From: Cohnella sp. GbtcB17 | GTDB lineage: Bacteria > Bacillota > Bacilli > Paenibacillales > Paenibacillaceae | Length of the DNA stretch: 64,000 nucleotides | Reading direction: 5' to 3' | Assembly: GCF_019091135.1 (NCBI RefSeq) | Contig: NZ_JAGXJW010000041.1 | Coordinates: 1 to 64,000, forward strand | The notes under the pieces: model-generated | Seen by the model: only the letters and a program-made list of their open reading frames with translations | Told to the model about the DNA's origin: nothing | The model's database searches: none | Program-made: the position numbers and the translations under genes | In this document: in pieces, positions 8,949-17,571 of the stretch | How the letters are laid out: every line of letters begins with the position of its first letter | Numbering within the stretch: the stretch's first letter is position 1

Positions 8949-9491
8949 ATGACGGATGAAGAATGGAAACGTTTGGAGGAAATCGACTGGCTGTTCCGGC
9001 GGATGGTTCGGAAGTTTGTGAAGGAACGCGACAAGGTGTCGGTCGAAGGGATCGCGCTGCCCGGCATGCTGATCCTGCAGAAGGTGAACCGCGACGGCGA
9101 GCAGAGGCTCGGGGATCTGGCGGAAGAGCTGGACCTGACCTCCGGAGCGATCACGACGCTGTGCGACAAGCTGGAAAACAAGGGCTTTGCGCGGCGCCGG
9201 CGAATGGAAGAAGATCGCCGCACCGTGCTGCTCGACATTACGCCGGAAGGACGCGCGATGCTCGCGCGGAACCGGGATGTGGGCCAGCGATGTATCACGC
9301 TCCTGTTCGGTGACTTTACCGGGCAGGAGCTGGAGACGCAGAAGGAGATTTTCCGGAATATGGCCGATCGGCTGGCGCATTTCTCGGAAACCGTGATGGA
9401 GCTTGTCAAGGACAATGCGGAGCAGGCGATGGAGAAGCCCGGCAAACGGCCGGATCACTCCCCGCCGAACAACCGTTTCTTAAACTACTAA
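8949..9491 (+). CDS. MarR-family transcriptional regulator
   Basis: The 180-residue protein carries the MarR winged helix: QRLGDLAEELDLTSGAITT as recognition region, LENKGFARRRR and the wing EEDRRTVLLDITPEGR. The start is uncertain: ATG 8949 directly follows eight A and GG, while the better GGAGGG lies 15 bases upstream, so a small indel in the A-run or weak initiation is possible. It heads the arylsulfotransferase/ABC gene run (19-bp gap) and probably represses it in the absence of an aromatic ligand. Confidence 0.88.
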   Translation: MTDEEWKRLEEIDWLFRRMVRKFVKERDKVSVEGIALPGMLILQKVNRDGEQRLGDLAEELDLTSGAITTLCDKLENKGFARRRRMEEDRRTVLLDITPEGRAMLARNRDVGQRCITLLFGDFTGQELETQKEIFRNMADRLAHFSETVMELVKDNAEQAMEKPGKRPDHSPPNNRFLNY

Positions 9492-9510
9492 ATTTGAGGA
9501 GAGATGGATC

Positions 9511-10956
9511 ATGGGACATCCTACGATTTACCCTACCGGAGCGACAGTATACTTGCCGGAAAAAGCCTGGAGCGGCTACACGATCTTCCAGGCAGCCGAG
9601 CTCGGCGCGCTGTTGATCGATATGAGCGGCAAGGAGGTTCGTCTGTGGAAGGGACTGCGCGGTTTTCCGAACAAGATTTTGCCGGGCGGCTATGTGACGG
9701 GCAGCACCAAGGAGCGGGATCCGAAATACGGCTTCCAGGACGAGATCGATCTCGTGCAGCTGGATTGGGACGGCAACGTCGTCTGGGGCTTCAGCCGCTT
9801 CGAGTTCGTCGAGGACCCCGGCTACGAGCCGCAGTGGATGGCACGCGCTCACCACGATTATCAGCGAGAGGGGAACCCGGTCGGCTACTATGTGCCGGGA
9901 CAGGAGCCCAAGGCGTTGGGCGGCCGCACGCTGGTGCTCGTTCATCGCAACGTGACGAAACCCGAAATCTCGGATAAGCTGCTGCTGGACGACGTCATTA
10001 TCGAAGTGGACTGGGAAGGCAACATTGTCTGGGAGTGGGCGGCGAGCGATCATTTCGAAGAGCTGGGCTTCGACGAGGACGCCAAGGCGGCGCTGTTCCG
10101 CGACCCGAACAGCCGCCATTTCGGCGGCAATACCGGCGGCGACTGGATGCATATCAATTCCGCCTCGTGGGTCGGTCCGAACAAGTTTTACGATGCCGGC
10201 GACGAACGCTTTCATCCGGACAACGTCATCTGGGATGCCCGCGAGTCGAACATTATCGCCATTACCGACCGCAAGACCGGCAAGATTGTCTGGCAGCTTG
10301 GCCCGGACTTCTCGAAGCCCGAAGTCAAGCATCTCGGCTGGATCGTCGGCCAGCATCACGCGCACATCATTCCACGCGGGCTGCCCGGCGAAGGCAATCT
10401 GCTCGTATTCGACAACGGCGGCTGGGGCGGCTACGGGCTGCCGAATCCGGCGTCGCCGGACGGCCTGAAGAACGCTGTGCGCGATCATTCGCGCGTGCTG
10501 GAGATCAACCCGGTGACGCTCGAGATTGAATGGCAGTATACGCCGACCGAGGCCGGTTATCTGGCGCCGCTCGATTCCTATCGCTTCTACAGTCCGTATA
10601 TCAGCTCGGCGCAGCGGCTGCCGAACGGCAACACGCTGATTACCGAAGGGGCGGACGGACGGATCTTCGAGGTTACGGCGGCACACGAGCTGGTGTGGGA
10701 GTACATCTCGCCCTACAAGAACAACCGCAACTCGAATATGGTCTATCGCGCTTACCGCGTGCCGTACGAATGGATTCCACAGCTCGAGAAGCCGCGCGAG
10801 GAAGCGATCGCGCCGATCGACGTCGCCGATTATCGCGTGCCGGGAGCGGCGGCGAGAGGCGCGGTGTCCGTCGTCGAGATCGCCGGAACGATCTCCTTCG
10901 AGGACGGGGCGTTCTGCGTACCCAGCATCGGCGAGAGACCGGCGTCTGAGGACTGA
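9511..10956 (+). CDS. Arylsulfotransferase (ASST)-family protein
   Basis: The 481-residue protein shows the repeated beta-propeller blades of the family (VQLDWDGNVVWGFSRF, IEVDWEGNIVWEW, DRKTGKIVWQLGP, EINPVTLEIEWQY) and His-rich segments DWMHINS and GQHHAHIIP where the family's catalytic histidine would lie. Characterised arylsulfotransferases move sulfate between phenols through a sulfohistidine. No signal peptide is visible, so it probably acts in the cytosol, unlike the periplasmic enterobacterial enzymes. It sits between a MarR regulator and a sulfonate/nitrate-type ABC importer, which suggests use of imported aryl sulfates or related aromatics; that link is inferred. Confidence 0.82.
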   Translation: MGHPTIYPTGATVYLPEKAWSGYTIFQAAELGALLIDMSGKEVRLWKGLRGFPNKILPGGYVTGSTKERDPKYGFQDEIDLVQLDWDGNVVWGFSRFEFVEDPGYEPQWMARAHHDYQREGNPVGYYVPGQEPKALGGRTLVLVHRNVTKPEISDKLLLDDVIIEVDWEGNIVWEWAASDHFEELGFDEDAKAALFRDPNSRHFGGNTGGDWMHINSASWVGPNKFYDAGDERFHPDNVIWDARESNIIAITDRKTGKIVWQLGPDFSKPEVKHLGWIVGQHHAHIIPRGLPGEGNLLVFDNGGWGGYGLPNPASPDGLKNAVRDHSRVLEINPVTLEIEWQYTPTEAGYLAPLDSYRFYSPYISSAQRLPNGNTLITEGADGRIFEVTAAHELVWEYISPYKNNRNSNMVYRAYRVPYEWIPQLEKPREEAIAPIDVADYRVPGAAARGAVSVVEIAGTISFEDGAFCVPSIGERPASED

Positions 10957-10991
10957 TCCATTCGATAACGGAAACCGGAGGAGAAAATAAA

Positions 10992-12122
10992 ATGAGGACC
11001 ATTATCCATAGAATCAGGATCGCCAGACAAACGCGTTCCATATTCGGAATGCTGACAGCCGTCGCGCTGTTCGCCGTTATCCTGACCGCTTGCGGGGGCA
11101 ACAACAATAACAACAACAATAATAGCACCTCGCCGTCCGGCTCCGCCTCCCCGAGCGCCGGCTCGTCGGACGCTGCGCAGACGGCCGGAGCTTCTTCGCC
11201 TGCGCCGGCGGCGAACGATCCGATCAAGGTGAAGATTGCCGACATCGTCAGCAATCCGGTGTTCCGGGTCGCGAAGAACAAAGGCTTCTTCGACAAATAC
11301 GGCATCGACGCGGACATCGTCACATTCGCTACGCCGGCGGAAGGCATCAACTCGCTGTTCATCAAGCAGACCGACCTGGCGTGGGGGGCCGACTTCCCGA
11401 TTTTGAACGCGGTGAGCAAAGGAGACTATTCCATCATCGCGGCGACGGGCACGAACACCGACGCGGCGGCGGCCCAGTGGAAGCTGTTCGCCCAGGACGA
11501 CATTCAGCAGGGCGCCGATTTGAAGGGTAAGAAGCTGAGCACGCTGCGCGGAACGTTCCTGCCTTATCTGTGGGACGAATATTTTAAGGCCAACGGCATC
11601 GCCGTGAAGGACACCGAGCAGATCGGGCAAGGCGGGCTGGACGAAGCGTATATCGCGCTGCAGAAAGGGCAGATCGACGCGACTTGGGTGACCGGCGCGG
11701 CGCTGATCGCCAAGTTTCAGACCATCGAAGGCGCGCACGAGCTGACCGATATGTCCAAGACGCCGGTGCGCATCGGCGGCGACGTCATCGCGCCGAACAG
11801 CCTGCTCGAGGCGCATCCGGCGGGCGTGGCCAACTTCCTGCGGGCGGTGGAAGAGGCCTCGCAGTACATCGCGGCGAATCCGGAGGAGACGGCCGACATT
11901 ATGTTCGCGGAAGTGAAGCAGCCGAAGGACGCGACGCTGCGCGATCTGTCGACGGTCAACTGGGCGATCGGATTTTCGCAGGAATCGTTCGAGAGCCTGT
12001 CGGGCCAGAAGCAGTACATGGTCGACAACGGCATTATCGAGAAGGATTTTGACCTGGCTTCGAAGCTGGGCCTGGACAGCCTAAAGCAGGCCGTGCCGGA
12101 CCGGGTCACCTACGGCCAATAA
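10992..12122 (+). CDS. ABC-transporter substrate-binding lipoprotein, SsuA/TauA (NMT1-like) type
   Basis: A signal peptide ends in the lipobox LTAC (Cys about residue 34). Eight consecutive asparagines and a Ser/Ala/Pro spacer follow, then the two-lobed binding domain (VKIADIVSNPVFRVAKNKGF, DLKGKKLSTLRGT, WVTGAALIAKFQ). This family binds sulfonates, taurine, nitrate or thiamine precursors; genome context with an arylsulfotransferase favours a sulfur-containing aromatic. The Asn run is coded by AAC/AAT triplets and is prone to length change. Confidence 0.88.
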   Translation: MRTIIHRIRIARQTRSIFGMLTAVALFAVILTACGGNNNNNNNNSTSPSGSASPSAGSSDAAQTAGASSPAPAANDPIKVKIADIVSNPVFRVAKNKGFFDKYGIDADIVTFATPAEGINSLFIKQTDLAWGADFPILNAVSKGDYSIIAATGTNTDAAAAQWKLFAQDDIQQGADLKGKKLSTLRGTFLPYLWDEYFKANGIAVKDTEQIGQGGLDEAYIALQKGQIDATWVTGAALIAKFQTIEGAHELTDMSKTPVRIGGDVIAPNSLLEAHPAGVANFLRAVEEASQYIAANPEETADIMFAEVKQPKDATLRDLSTVNWAIGFSQESFESLSGQKQYMVDNGIIEKDFDLASKLGLDSLKQAVPDRVTYGQ

Positions 12123-12135
12123 TGGAGGGAACGTC

Positions 12136-12954
12136 ATGTCTTTAGCGAACCCGTCATCATCCAATACCATCACGATCGAGCGCTTGAGCAAGAGCTACGC
12201 GGCGAATAAGCCGGGCTCTTCCGGCGGCGCCGTGCACTACATCATCAAGGACGTCGACCTGGTCGTCAGGGGCGGGGAGTTCTTCGTGCTCCTCGGCCCC
12301 AGCGGCTGCGGCAAGTCGACGCTGCTGAACATCATCGCCGGCTTCGTCTCCAAGACCGGAGGCGATCTGCGGGTCGGGGACGTCGAAGTCCGCAAACCCG
12401 GGCAGGATCGGGCCGTCGTCTTTCAGCAGGCCGACTCCTCGCTGTTTCCCTGGCTGACCGTGCGCCAGAACGTGGAGTTTGGGCTGAAGATGAAGAAGAC
12501 GCCGAAGGACGAGCGCCGGAAGATCTCCGACCGGTTCATCCGCATGGTCAGCTTGTCCGGCCACGAGAACAAATTTCCCCGCGAGCTGTCGGGCGGCATG
12601 TAGCAGCGCGTCCAGCTGGCGCGGGTGCTGGCGAACGATCCGGCGATTCTGCTGATGGATGAGCCGTTCGGGGCGCTCGACGCGATGACGCGGCGCACGA
12701 TGCAGAAGGAGCTCTGCCAGATCTGGCGGGAGACGAACAAGACCGTCATTTTCGTTACGCACGACATCCAGGAAGCGATCCTGCTCGGCGAACGCATCGG
12801 CGTCATGTCCTCCGGACCCGATTCGCGCATCGCGGACGTCTATGACGTACCGCTGCCCTATCCGCGCGACGCCGCATCCGCCGAGTTTCTCTCTCTGAAT
12901 CGGCGGATTCAGTCGCACTTCGATTCCGGGCTCGAAGGAGGGGGCTATCCGTGA
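12136..12954 (+). pseudogene. SsuB/TauB-type ABC-transporter ATPase interrupted by an in-frame TAG in the signature motif
   Basis: The frame encodes Walker A GPSGCGKSTLL, a Q-loop VVFQQAD and the signature LSGGM, then TAG at 12601-12603. It continues in the same frame as QRVQLARVLAND, Walker B AILLMDEPFGALD and the switch histidine VTHD. The family sequence at the stop is LSGGMQQR, so the stop replaces the first Gln, consistent with a single C-to-T change of CAG. The full product would be 272 residues. The truncated 155-residue product lacks Walker B and cannot hydrolyse ATP; the downstream part lacks Walker A. Confidence 0.9.
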
Positions 12955-13733
12955 ACATATTGAACAACAAATGGATAACGATCCCGCTGCTCTGGGTGAT
13001 CGCGCTTGCCCTCTGGCAGCTCGGCGCCTGGATCTACGGACCGGACATCATTCCGGGGCCGGTCGAGACCTGGGGCGGGGCGCGGGAGCTGCTGAGCGAC
13101 GGCACGCTGCTGAAGGACATCGGCATCAGCTTCTATCGCGTCATCGCCGGCTGGTCGCTCGGGAGTCTGGTCGCGATTCCCCTCGGGCTGATCATCGGCC
13201 GCGTGACCGTCATCCGCGTGTTCGCAGAGCCGTTCCTGAATTTTATCCGCTTCATTCCGCCCATCGCCTTTATCACCCTGTTCCTGGTCTGGTTCGGCAT
13301 CGGCGAGCAGTCGAAGGTCGCGCTCATCATGTATGCGACGCTGTTCATCGTCATGATCAACACGCTGGTAGGGGTGCTGTCGCTGGAGGAGGATAAGGTC
13401 CGCTCCGCCCGCAGCATGGGCGCTTCGGAATGGCAAATTCTGCTGCACGTCGTCATTCCGGCCACGACGCCTTATATGTTCACCGGCATCCGCCTCGCGA
13501 TGGGCACCTCCTATATGGCCATCATCGGCGCGGAGATGATGGCGGCGAACGAAGGCGTCGGCTTCCTGATCTGGAACTCGCGGCTGTTCTTCCGGACGGA
13601 CTGGATCTTCGTCGGCCTGATCAGCCTCGGCCTGATGGGCTTCACAACCGACCGCATCGTCGGCTGGATCGGCCGCAAGGTGCTGTACCGCTACGGCGTA
13701 GTCGGCTCGACGCCCGCGCCGAACCGCAGATGA
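12951..13733 (+). CDS. ABC-transporter permease, SsuC/TauC type
   Basis: A 260-residue membrane protein with about six helices and the binding-protein-dependent permease loop (ARSMGASEWQILLHVVIP) that docks onto the ATPase. GTG start overlaps the ATPase stop by four bases (GTGA), showing translational coupling. With the binding lipoprotein it forms the import channel, but its dedicated ATPase gene carries a nonsense codon, so function depends on readthrough or a borrowed ATPase. A terminator begins directly after the stop codon. Confidence 0.9.
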   Translation: MNILNNKWITIPLLWVIALALWQLGAWIYGPDIIPGPVETWGGARELLSDGTLLKDIGISFYRVIAGWSLGSLVAIPLGLIIGRVTVIRVFAEPFLNFIRFIPPIAFITLFLVWFGIGEQSKVALIMYATLFIVMINTLVGVLSLEEDKVRSARSMGASEWQILLHVVIPATTPYMFTGIRLAMGTSYMAIIGAEMMAANEGVGFLIWNSRLFFRTDWIFVGLISLGLMGFTTDRIVGWIGRKVLYRYGVVGSTPAPNRR

Positions 13734-13764
13734 ATCAAGGCACCCGCATGGGTGCCTTGATTTA
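13734..13764 (+). terminator. Terminator of the arylsulfotransferase/ABC operon
   Basis: ATCAAGGCACCC (13734-13745) pairs perfectly with GGGTGCCTTGAT (13750-13761) around a GCAT loop, abutting the permease TGA; the T-tract is short (TTTAT). Confidence 0.8.
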
Positions 13765-13793
13765 TGTCTAAAAAAGTTCTGATTGCCTCCGTA

Positions 13794-14672
13794 CTAAACT
13801 CTTTGAGAAGATTCAAGCGGCTCTGAGCGCCGGCTCCGATATTCGATCAGCAGCCGCTGCATCTTCTCCGCTGTGCCGTCTCGTTGGGGAACATGAATGG
13901 AAATGGTCAAATTCGAATCGTTCGAATACTGAAACGACACAAGGTCAAAATTCAATATCCCGAGATTCGGACAATGCAGCGTCTTGGGAGCATCAATGGC
14001 ATCGAGAACCTCATGAGCGTCCCAAAATTCCCGAAACTCCCCGCTAGCCTGGGACAGCGCCTCGAACTGCTCGGACCACCAAGGGTCGTCGCCGTGACGC
14101 GCATACCCGGCATGGAAATGAGCGGCGATCCGTCGCGCATGCAATTCCCATTGGTCTCCCTTAATATAGCGGAAACGGGGAGAAGTAAACGTCATCCAGA
14201 CAAAGTTTCGCTCCCTCTCCGACATCGCCGCAAGGTCCCCATTTAATGCGCAGTAGGCTTCATTCCAGGCAATGATGTTCATTCGCGCATCCATGACATT
14301 TGAAGGGGACAAATTCTGGCTATCCAAAAAGCGTTGAAGTTCCTGAGTTACCTTAGAGGGTTGCTTCGTATCGATCAAGGGAAATTGCTTGCGGGCAAGA
14401 TGGTATAGATGCCTGCGTTCCGATTCATCGAACCGAAGCACTTCTGCTATTCGATCAAGAACCTCGGCGGATACGTTGATATGACGCCCTTGTTCCAAGT
14501 AGGTGTACCAATCCAATCCTACATCGGCCAGCAGAGCCACCTCGCTGCGACGAAGCCCGGGTGTGCGTCTGCGTCCAGATTCCGGCAATCCGGCTTGCCT
14601 TGGAGTTATTCGTTCACGGCGTGAGCGCAAAAAACGAGCTAATTCCTCATAACGATCCAATTTGTTCGCCAT
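13794..14672 (-). CDS. XRE-family regulator with MmyB-like ligand-binding domain
   Basis: The HTH region has the hallmark SGRRRTPGLRRSEVALLA and WYTYLEQGRH. The MmyB-like half (about residues 105-285) contains IIAWNEAYCALNGDL and a late SNDSNLTISIHVP strand. The product is 292 residues from ATG 14672, chosen because AGGAGG is 10 bases upstream; the in-frame ATG at 14681 would leave a spacing of one. It is divergent from an FMN reductase with an inverted repeat in the spacer, mirroring the XRE/SDR pair at 4.6-6.4 kb. Confidence 0.9.
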   Translation of the reverse strand: MANKLDRYEELARFLRSRRERITPRQAGLPESGRRRTPGLRRSEVALLADVGLDWYTYLEQGRHINVSAEVLDRIAEVLRFDESERRHLYHLARKQFPLIDTKQPSKVTQELQRFLDSQNLSPSNVMDARMNIIAWNEAYCALNGDLAAMSERERNFVWMTFTSPRFRYIKGDQWELHARRIAAHFHAGYARHGDDPWWSEQFEALSQASGEFREFWDAHEVLDAIDAPKTLHCPNLGILNFDLVSFQYSNDSNLTISIHVPQRDGTAEKMQRLLIEYRSRRSEPLESSQRV

Positions 14673-14702
14673 GATCGCCATGCCTCCTATCCCTTTATGA
14701 AA

Positions 14703-14721
14703 GTAGGATTCCCAATCCTAC
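14703..14721. promoter_or_regulatory. Inverted repeat in the XRE/FMN-reductase divergent spacer
   Basis: GTAGGATT-CCC-AATCCTAC is a perfect 8-bp inverted repeat, about 30 bp upstream of the regulator start. It is a candidate operator for the MmyB-type regulator. Confidence 0.5.
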
Positions 14722-14816
14722 GATATCCAGATCTCTCCCTGTCCTCGTTAAGCCCATGTACACTAGTCTATGTCCTCCTTAGGGAGAATAGCAAGATACT
14801 CATAGAGGTGATGAAA

Positions 14817-15365
14817 ATGAAAGTAGCTGCCATTGTCGGAAGCATTCGTAAAGATTCGTACAACTTGAAGTTAGCCCGTTATATTCAGAACCGTTATCAG
14901 CATCTGTTCCAGTTGGATCTGTTGAACATTCGGGATCTCCCTTTTTACGATCAGGATATCGAGACGACTCCGCCGCAGCCGGTTATCGACTTCAAGGCGC
15001 AAGTCGCTGCTGCCGACGCGGTGTTGTGGGTCACTCCGGAGTATAATTCGACGATTCCCGGCGTCATGGCCAATGCGATTGACTGGCTATCCCGCGTGGA
15101 TCGCGTCATGATCGGGAAGCCCTCCTGGATCGTAGGATCTTCCATGGGATTGTTGGGATCGGTCAAAGCGCAGGGCCATCTGCGAGACATTCTGTTCTCG
15201 TCCGGCATCTCTTCGCCGCTGTTGCCGGGGAATGAAGCGTACATCGGCCTCGTTCATGAAAAGCTTAACGAGCAAGGCGAGCTGACGGACGAACCTACCA
15301 TGAAGTACCTTGATCTCGTAGTCGACAATTTCGTGAAATGGATGAAGGAAAAATCTCGCCATTGA
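14817..15365 (+). CDS. NADPH-dependent FMN reductase family protein
   Basis: The 182-residue flavodoxin-like protein has the phosphate-binding loop GSIRKDSYNLKLA and the flavin-contact segment PEYNSTIPGVMANAIDWLSR. GAGGTG at 14805-14810 supports the ATG at 14817. Such enzymes reduce FMN, quinones, azo dyes or chromate using NADPH in the cytosol. Divergent from an MmyB-type regulator and followed 45 bp later by a Dabb-domain gene, with which it may be co-transcribed. Confidence 0.9.
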   Translation: MKVAAIVGSIRKDSYNLKLARYIQNRYQHLFQLDLLNIRDLPFYDQDIETTPPQPVIDFKAQVAAADAVLWVTPEYNSTIPGVMANAIDWLSRVDRVMIGKPSWIVGSSMGLLGSVKAQGHLRDILFSSGISSPLLPGNEAYIGLVHEKLNEQGELTDEPTMKYLDLVVDNFVKWMKEKSRH

Positions 15366-15410
15366 AGCGGATCAAAGTCGAAACTAAACCGGGACCTAGG
15401 AGGGATTCAC

Positions 15411-15713
15411 GTGTTTGAGCATATCGTGCTATTGAAGTTCAAGCCCAATGTTTCTACTGAAGTGAAAGAAGATGCGGTGAAGCGCGCACATGACTTTAAA
15501 GGGAAAATTCCGGGGGTCGTTGGTCTTAGCGCCGGGATCAACATAACCGAGGAAGTCGAGCACGCGCAGGGTTTTACGCTGGGGATCCGAGTTACCTTTG
15601 AGGATCAGCCGGCTTGCCGGGATTATATTCAGCACCCCCTGCATCAACAATTTTTGCAATTTATCGGCCCATTCGTAGATGGGATCGTCGTGATGGATTA
15701 CTCATTTTCCTAA
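15411..15713 (+). CDS. Dabb (stress-responsive A/B barrel) family protein
   Basis: A 100-residue protein with the typical FEHIVLLKFKP start, KIPGVVGLSAG middle and the HPLHQQF / VVMDYSF end of dimeric alpha+beta barrel proteins. The GTG start at 15411 has AGGAGG eight bases upstream. Members are stress-induced or are small cyclases; no specific reaction can be assigned. It probably shares a transcript with the FMN reductase and is followed by a terminator-like hairpin. Confidence 0.85.
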   Translation: MFEHIVLLKFKPNVSTEVKEDAVKRAHDFKGKIPGVVGLSAGINITEEVEHAQGFTLGIRVTFEDQPACRDYIQHPLHQQFLQFIGPFVDGIVVMDYSFS

Positions 15714-15753
15714 CGCCCCCATTCCCGACCTCGTAAAAGCTCGCAGAAGCCAA

Positions 15754-15781
15754 AAACCGTCAGGAGCTTCCCTGACGGTTT
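15754..15781 (+). terminator. Terminator-like hairpin after the Dabb gene
   Basis: AAACCGTCAGG at 15754-15764 pairs with CCTGACGGTTT at 15771-15781. The T-tract on this strand is short, while the other strand reads into TTTTTGGC. Confidence 0.6.
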
Positions 15782-15825
15782 CAAGCGTTCTGGCGCATCG
15801 GCCTGCTCCAGATCCGCTTGCTCGC

Positions 15826-15945
15826 TTAAGCTGGAATCCACCGGCAGCATCAATGAACTGCCCCGTGATCCATCGCGCTTCCTCTGGGCTAGAAATACAA
15901 CGATATCTGCAACGTCCCAGTGGTGCCAATTCTTCCAAAGCAGAC
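15826..15945 (-). pseudogene. Frameshifted C-terminal remnant of an SDR-family gene
   Basis: Two overlapping frames together give the SDR C-terminus: EELAPLGR and then EEARWITGQFIDAAGGFQL in one frame, with VADIVVFLA in another between them. In an intact gene these pieces are continuous, so at least two small indels have occurred. No upstream SDR sequence is present; only the last ~40 codons survive. Confidence 0.7.
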
Positions 15946-15983
15946 TTCGGAGCCGCACATCCGTTTGGGTGCCGGAGTAAACA

Positions 15984-16514
15984 CTACATCTTCATATAAT
16001 CTTTTTTAATCATTGCCATAATAATTTCATCGGAATAAGTTCCGTCATAATACAAAGATTCACGTAAAACGCCCTCTTTTACAAAACCTGCTTTTTCATA
16101 TGCTCTTATTCCCCGAAGATTATGACTAAATACTTCTAATTCTAATCGATTTAATTTTAGTTCTTCAAAAACAAATCGTAATACAATTTTAATAGCTTCA
16201 GTTCCATAACCTTTTCCTGTTAATTGAATTGAATTCATTGTGATTCTAAATCCTGCTTTTTTATTTTCTTCATCAATATCCGAAATAGATAATTCACCAA
16301 TCATTCGGTCATCGTCTTTTAAACAAATAGCAAAATCGTAGCGAGAAGGATCGTTATTAATATTATTTATATGCGTTTGAATTTGTTCCAACGTAAAGTT
16401 AGATTTAGTACCTGTCATATAACGTATTTCTTCATCCATTGTATTAGCTAACATGATCGGTGCATCTAATTCTTCAAGTTTTCGCAAATAAATTCTTTCG
16501 CTTTCTAAATTCAC
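15984..16514 (-). CDS. GNAT-family N-acetyltransferase (RimJ/RimL-like)
   Basis: The 176-residue protein has the GNAT fold motifs: RMIGELSISDID strand, the acetyl-CoA loop LTGKGYGTEAI, and NLRGIRAYEKAGFVKEG near the end. GAGGAGG seven bases before GTG 16514 fixes the start. Substrates of this subfamily include ribosomal-protein N-termini and small amines; none is indicated here. It is markedly AT-richer than genes outside the 16-21 kb stretch, suggesting transfer. Confidence 0.88.
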   Translation of the reverse strand: MNLESERIYLRKLEELDAPIMLANTMDEEIRYMTGTKSNFTLEQIQTHINNINNDPSRYDFAICLKDDDRMIGELSISDIDEENKKAGFRITMNSIQLTGKGYGTEAIKIVLRFVFEELKLNRLELEVFSHNLRGIRAYEKAGFVKEGVLRESLYYDGTYSDEIIMAMIKKDYMKM

Positions 16515-16539
16515 ATTTAAGCCTCCTCAAGAATATCAT

Positions 16540-17337
16540 CTAAAGAACGTAAGCTCCGAAGTAATAATCAAGCGCTTCTTCGGAGTATCCATCATCCCCC
16601 TGCCATTGCGCCATAGCGTTAAAATCAAGACCTACACCTCTATGTTTACGGGGTGTATCACGCTGCGTCAGCAAACCGGCATATCCCCATATTTCCATCA
16701 CCGCATCCCGTTCTTGTTTGCTGGAAACCATCGCATTCTTCCAACGCTTCTCCAACATCCGGGCGCTCTCATTGTCCGCACAGCTCCGAATCGCTTCGAG
16801 CATGTTGTGGAGGATGGCCACATCCTCGTCCGTACATTCCATCGCTTCCTCTCTACTGAGTAGTTCGAGGTCCAGCCAACAGTACAGAAGATCGTTCAAG
16901 CGGACGCCTCCCCATTTGACCCGCTCGAAATTCAGCACATTTAAATCCTCCTCCACATATTCCCGATCCGCCATGAGCCGATGATAATTACAATCCCCGC
17001 AGCTGCTCGTATTTGTCCGCACCGAGCTCCGCTGTTCATAGGAATGCAAAGGCAACCCGGAAGTCAGCGCCCAGCTTGAAAGGGAGCTCCTCAGATAAAC
17101 TTTTCTCGTAGACAGACTGTGCAGGAACGCAGCGGCTACCCGTTCCTTAGTAATCTCCTGATGCAATTCGTGCAATCGCTTAATGAGATCATCATGATGG
17201 ATCGTGATAGGATCGAACATAAGCCCTTTGCTCTTGGCATAGTCGAAGTCCTCGCCAGCAAAGGCATACGGTCCGTCTTTCCACCCCTTTGACGACCAGA
17301 AGGTATTCAGCAATATTTTTTGGGCTTTTTTATCCAT
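16540..17337 (-). CDS. Hypothetical protein of unknown family, possible metal site
   Basis: A 265-residue soluble protein preceded by AGGAGG at seven bases, so very likely translated. It is not recognised. It has a central SCGDCNYHRL segment with two Cys and one His that could bind a metal, an acidic EAMECTDEDV region, and many aromatics. It ends 25 bp upstream of the GNAT gene on the same strand, so the two may be co-transcribed. Confidence 0.75.
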   Translation of the reverse strand: MDKKAQKILLNTFWSSKGWKDGPYAFAGEDFDYAKSKGLMFDPITIHHDDLIKRLHELHQEITKERVAAAFLHSLSTRKVYLRSSLSSWALTSGLPLHSYEQRSSVRTNTSSCGDCNYHRLMADREYVEEDLNVLNFERVKWGGVRLNDLLYCWLDLELLSREEAMECTDEDVAILHNMLEAIRSCADNESARMLEKRWKNAMVSSKQERDAVMEIWGYAGLLTQRDTPRKHRGVGLDFNAMAQWQGDDGYSEEALDYYFGAYVL

Positions 17338-17571
17338 TCGGCATCCTCCTTGTCCGGCTGATTAGCGACCGTACTGTGATATCCCACACACTGTTATCCT
17401 TTAAATCAGTAATACATGTAATTTGTATGCAGGTGTTCCTATGTGTGCTAGTCCTGCGCAACCTGTCCAACAGTTAGCGGATGGACTTGCCCTTTGATAT
17501 CCGATGAGTGGGTTGAAACCCGATCTGTATATAAAAAGTACTATTAATAAAAATTGTTTTCGGGGGAGTAT

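Noticed and set aside
12601..12603. Pyrrolysine or other recoding at the TAG in the ABC ATPase
   Set aside because: The site is normally Gln in the signature motif, not a catalytic recoded position, and nothing in the window suggests a recoding system; nonsense mutation or sequence error is simpler.
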